A stretch of DNA of 64,000 nt from positions 1-64,000 of the forward strand of contig CAZXWK010000004.1 in NCBI GenBank assembly GCA_964644675.1. Reading direction: 5' to 3'. The notes under the pieces were generated by a model, which saw only the letters and a list, made by a program, of their open reading frames with translations, was not told the DNA's origin and did no database searches. The stretch comes from CAZXWK01 sp964644675. Its GTDB lineage: Bacteria > Actinomycetota > Coriobacteriia > Anaerosomatales > JAAXUF01. A program made the position numbers and the translations under genes. Shown piece after piece: positions 63,536 through 64,000 of the stretch (its first letter is position 1; each line of letters begins with the position of its first letter).

Positions 63536-64000
63536 CTAGGCGCCCATCTGGGTCTCGATGAAGTCAGTATAGACGTCGCCCGCCTGGAACGCGGCGTTCT
63601 CGACCACGGCCTGGTGGAACGGGATCGTGGTCGGGATGCCGACGACGATGAACTCGTCGAGCGCACGGCGTGCGCGGGCGACGGCCTCGTCGCGCGTCTC
63701 GCCCCAGACGACGAGCTTCGCGAGCAGCGAGTCGTAGGTCGGCGGCACCTTGTAGCCCGAGTAGACGTGGCTGTCGACGCGGACGCCGAAGCCGCCCGGC
63801 GGGTTGAAGACCTCGATCGTGCCCGGGTGCGGACGGAAGTTGTGCGCCGGATCCTCGGCGTTGATGCGGAACTCGATCGCGTGACCGCGCTTGACGATCT
63901 CGGCCTGCGTCTTGTGGCGCATCTCCTCGCCCGCGGCGATCCGGATCTGCTCCTTGATGATGTCGACACCGGTGATCTGCTCGGAGATGGGGTGCTCGAC
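63536..64000 (-). CDS. accC: Biotin carboxylase subunit of acetyl-CoA carboxylase, partial
   Basis: Only the C-terminal 154 residues are in the window. VEHPISEQITGVDIIKEQIRIA near the right edge and GHAIEFRINAEDPAHNFRPHPGTIEVFNPPGGFGVRVDSHVYSGY are diagnostic of biotin carboxylase. Carboxylates biotin on AccB for fatty acid synthesis. Followed by the Asp23/YqhY gene and nusB, the standard Gram-positive order. Confidence 0.96.
   Translation of the reverse strand, partial: VEHPISEQITGVDIIKEQIRIAAGEEMRHKTQAEIVKRGHAIEFRINAEDPAHNFRPHPGTIEVFNPPGGFGVRVDSHVYSGYKVPPTYDSLLAKLVVWGETRDEAVARARRALDEFIVVGIPTTIPFHQAVVENAAFQAGDVYTDFIETQMGA

Overview
The window is 64 kb of GC-rich chromosome that reads as ordinary, vertically inherited bacterial core genome. 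It most likely comes from an actinobacterium, with a Coriobacteriia-like or related anaerobic lineage the best guess. The case rests on gene content and order: an ftsA-less division cluster (mraZ to ftsZ) followed by pgeF, yggS, sepF, yggT and divIVA, plus a steA/steB pair. The MurE DNPR motif predicts diaminopimelate peptidoglycan. I saw no rRNA, tRNA, CRISPR array, insertion sequence or prophage. Many genes start with GTG, and stop/start overlaps of 4 to 11 bp are common.

Layout, left to right (minus strand unless stated). 1-3.2 kb: pyrB (cut by the window edge) and pyrR behind a PyrR-type attenuator, then rluD, lspA and a TraR/DksA-type zinc-finger gene. 3.3-6.4 kb: ileS with a complete transcriptional T-box leader. 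6.4-10.2 kb: a small unknown gene, a DUF167 gene, divIVA, yggT, proC, sepF and yggS. 10.2-15.3 kb: phoU, pstB, pstA, pstC and pstS, wedged between yggS and pgeF. 15.4-16.4 kb (+): a DUF4013 membrane protein with a Pro/Ala-rich tail. 16.5-32.5 kb: the dcw cluster, with ftsZ at its downstream end and mraZ at its promoter end.

32.8-34.5 kb (+): a 53-aa membrane protein, a DUF4349 lipoprotein and a small two-helix protein. 34.5-39.6 kb: a BmpA/NupOPQ-type nucleoside (or sugar) ABC importer; one permease is interrupted by a 100-N scaffold gap whose flanks are a 55-bp unmerged overlap. 39.7-44.1 kb: xerD, a large SPFH protein and alanine dehydrogenase. 44.3-44.9 kb (+): a membrane-anchored coiled-coil protein. 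45-52.2 kb: DUF3866, an M20 peptidase, pyrG, a MraY/WecA-like transferase and a 771-aa membrane protein. 52.4-54.8 kb (+): murJ and a GT2 glycosyltransferase. 54.8-64 kb: steB, steA, recN, nadK, tlyA, dxs, xseB, nusB, an Asp23 gene and accC (cut by the window edge).

Together the genes cover almost all of peptidoglycan precursor synthesis from UDP-MurNAc onward, lipid II export (MurJ), septal synthesis (FtsW/FtsI), Z-ring placement (FtsZ, SepF, DivIVA, SteA/B) and isoprenoid supply (Dxs). Pyrimidine (pyrR/pyrB/pyrG), phosphate and nucleoside acquisition genes are interleaved. Regulation is clearest at pyrR (attenuator), ileS (T-box) and mraZ (a promoter with candidate MraZ boxes). Several promoters share a TTGCC(G/T) -35 hexamer. 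I found no clearly novel defence or mobile system. The least-explained part is the envelope neighbourhood at 48.9-56.8 kb.
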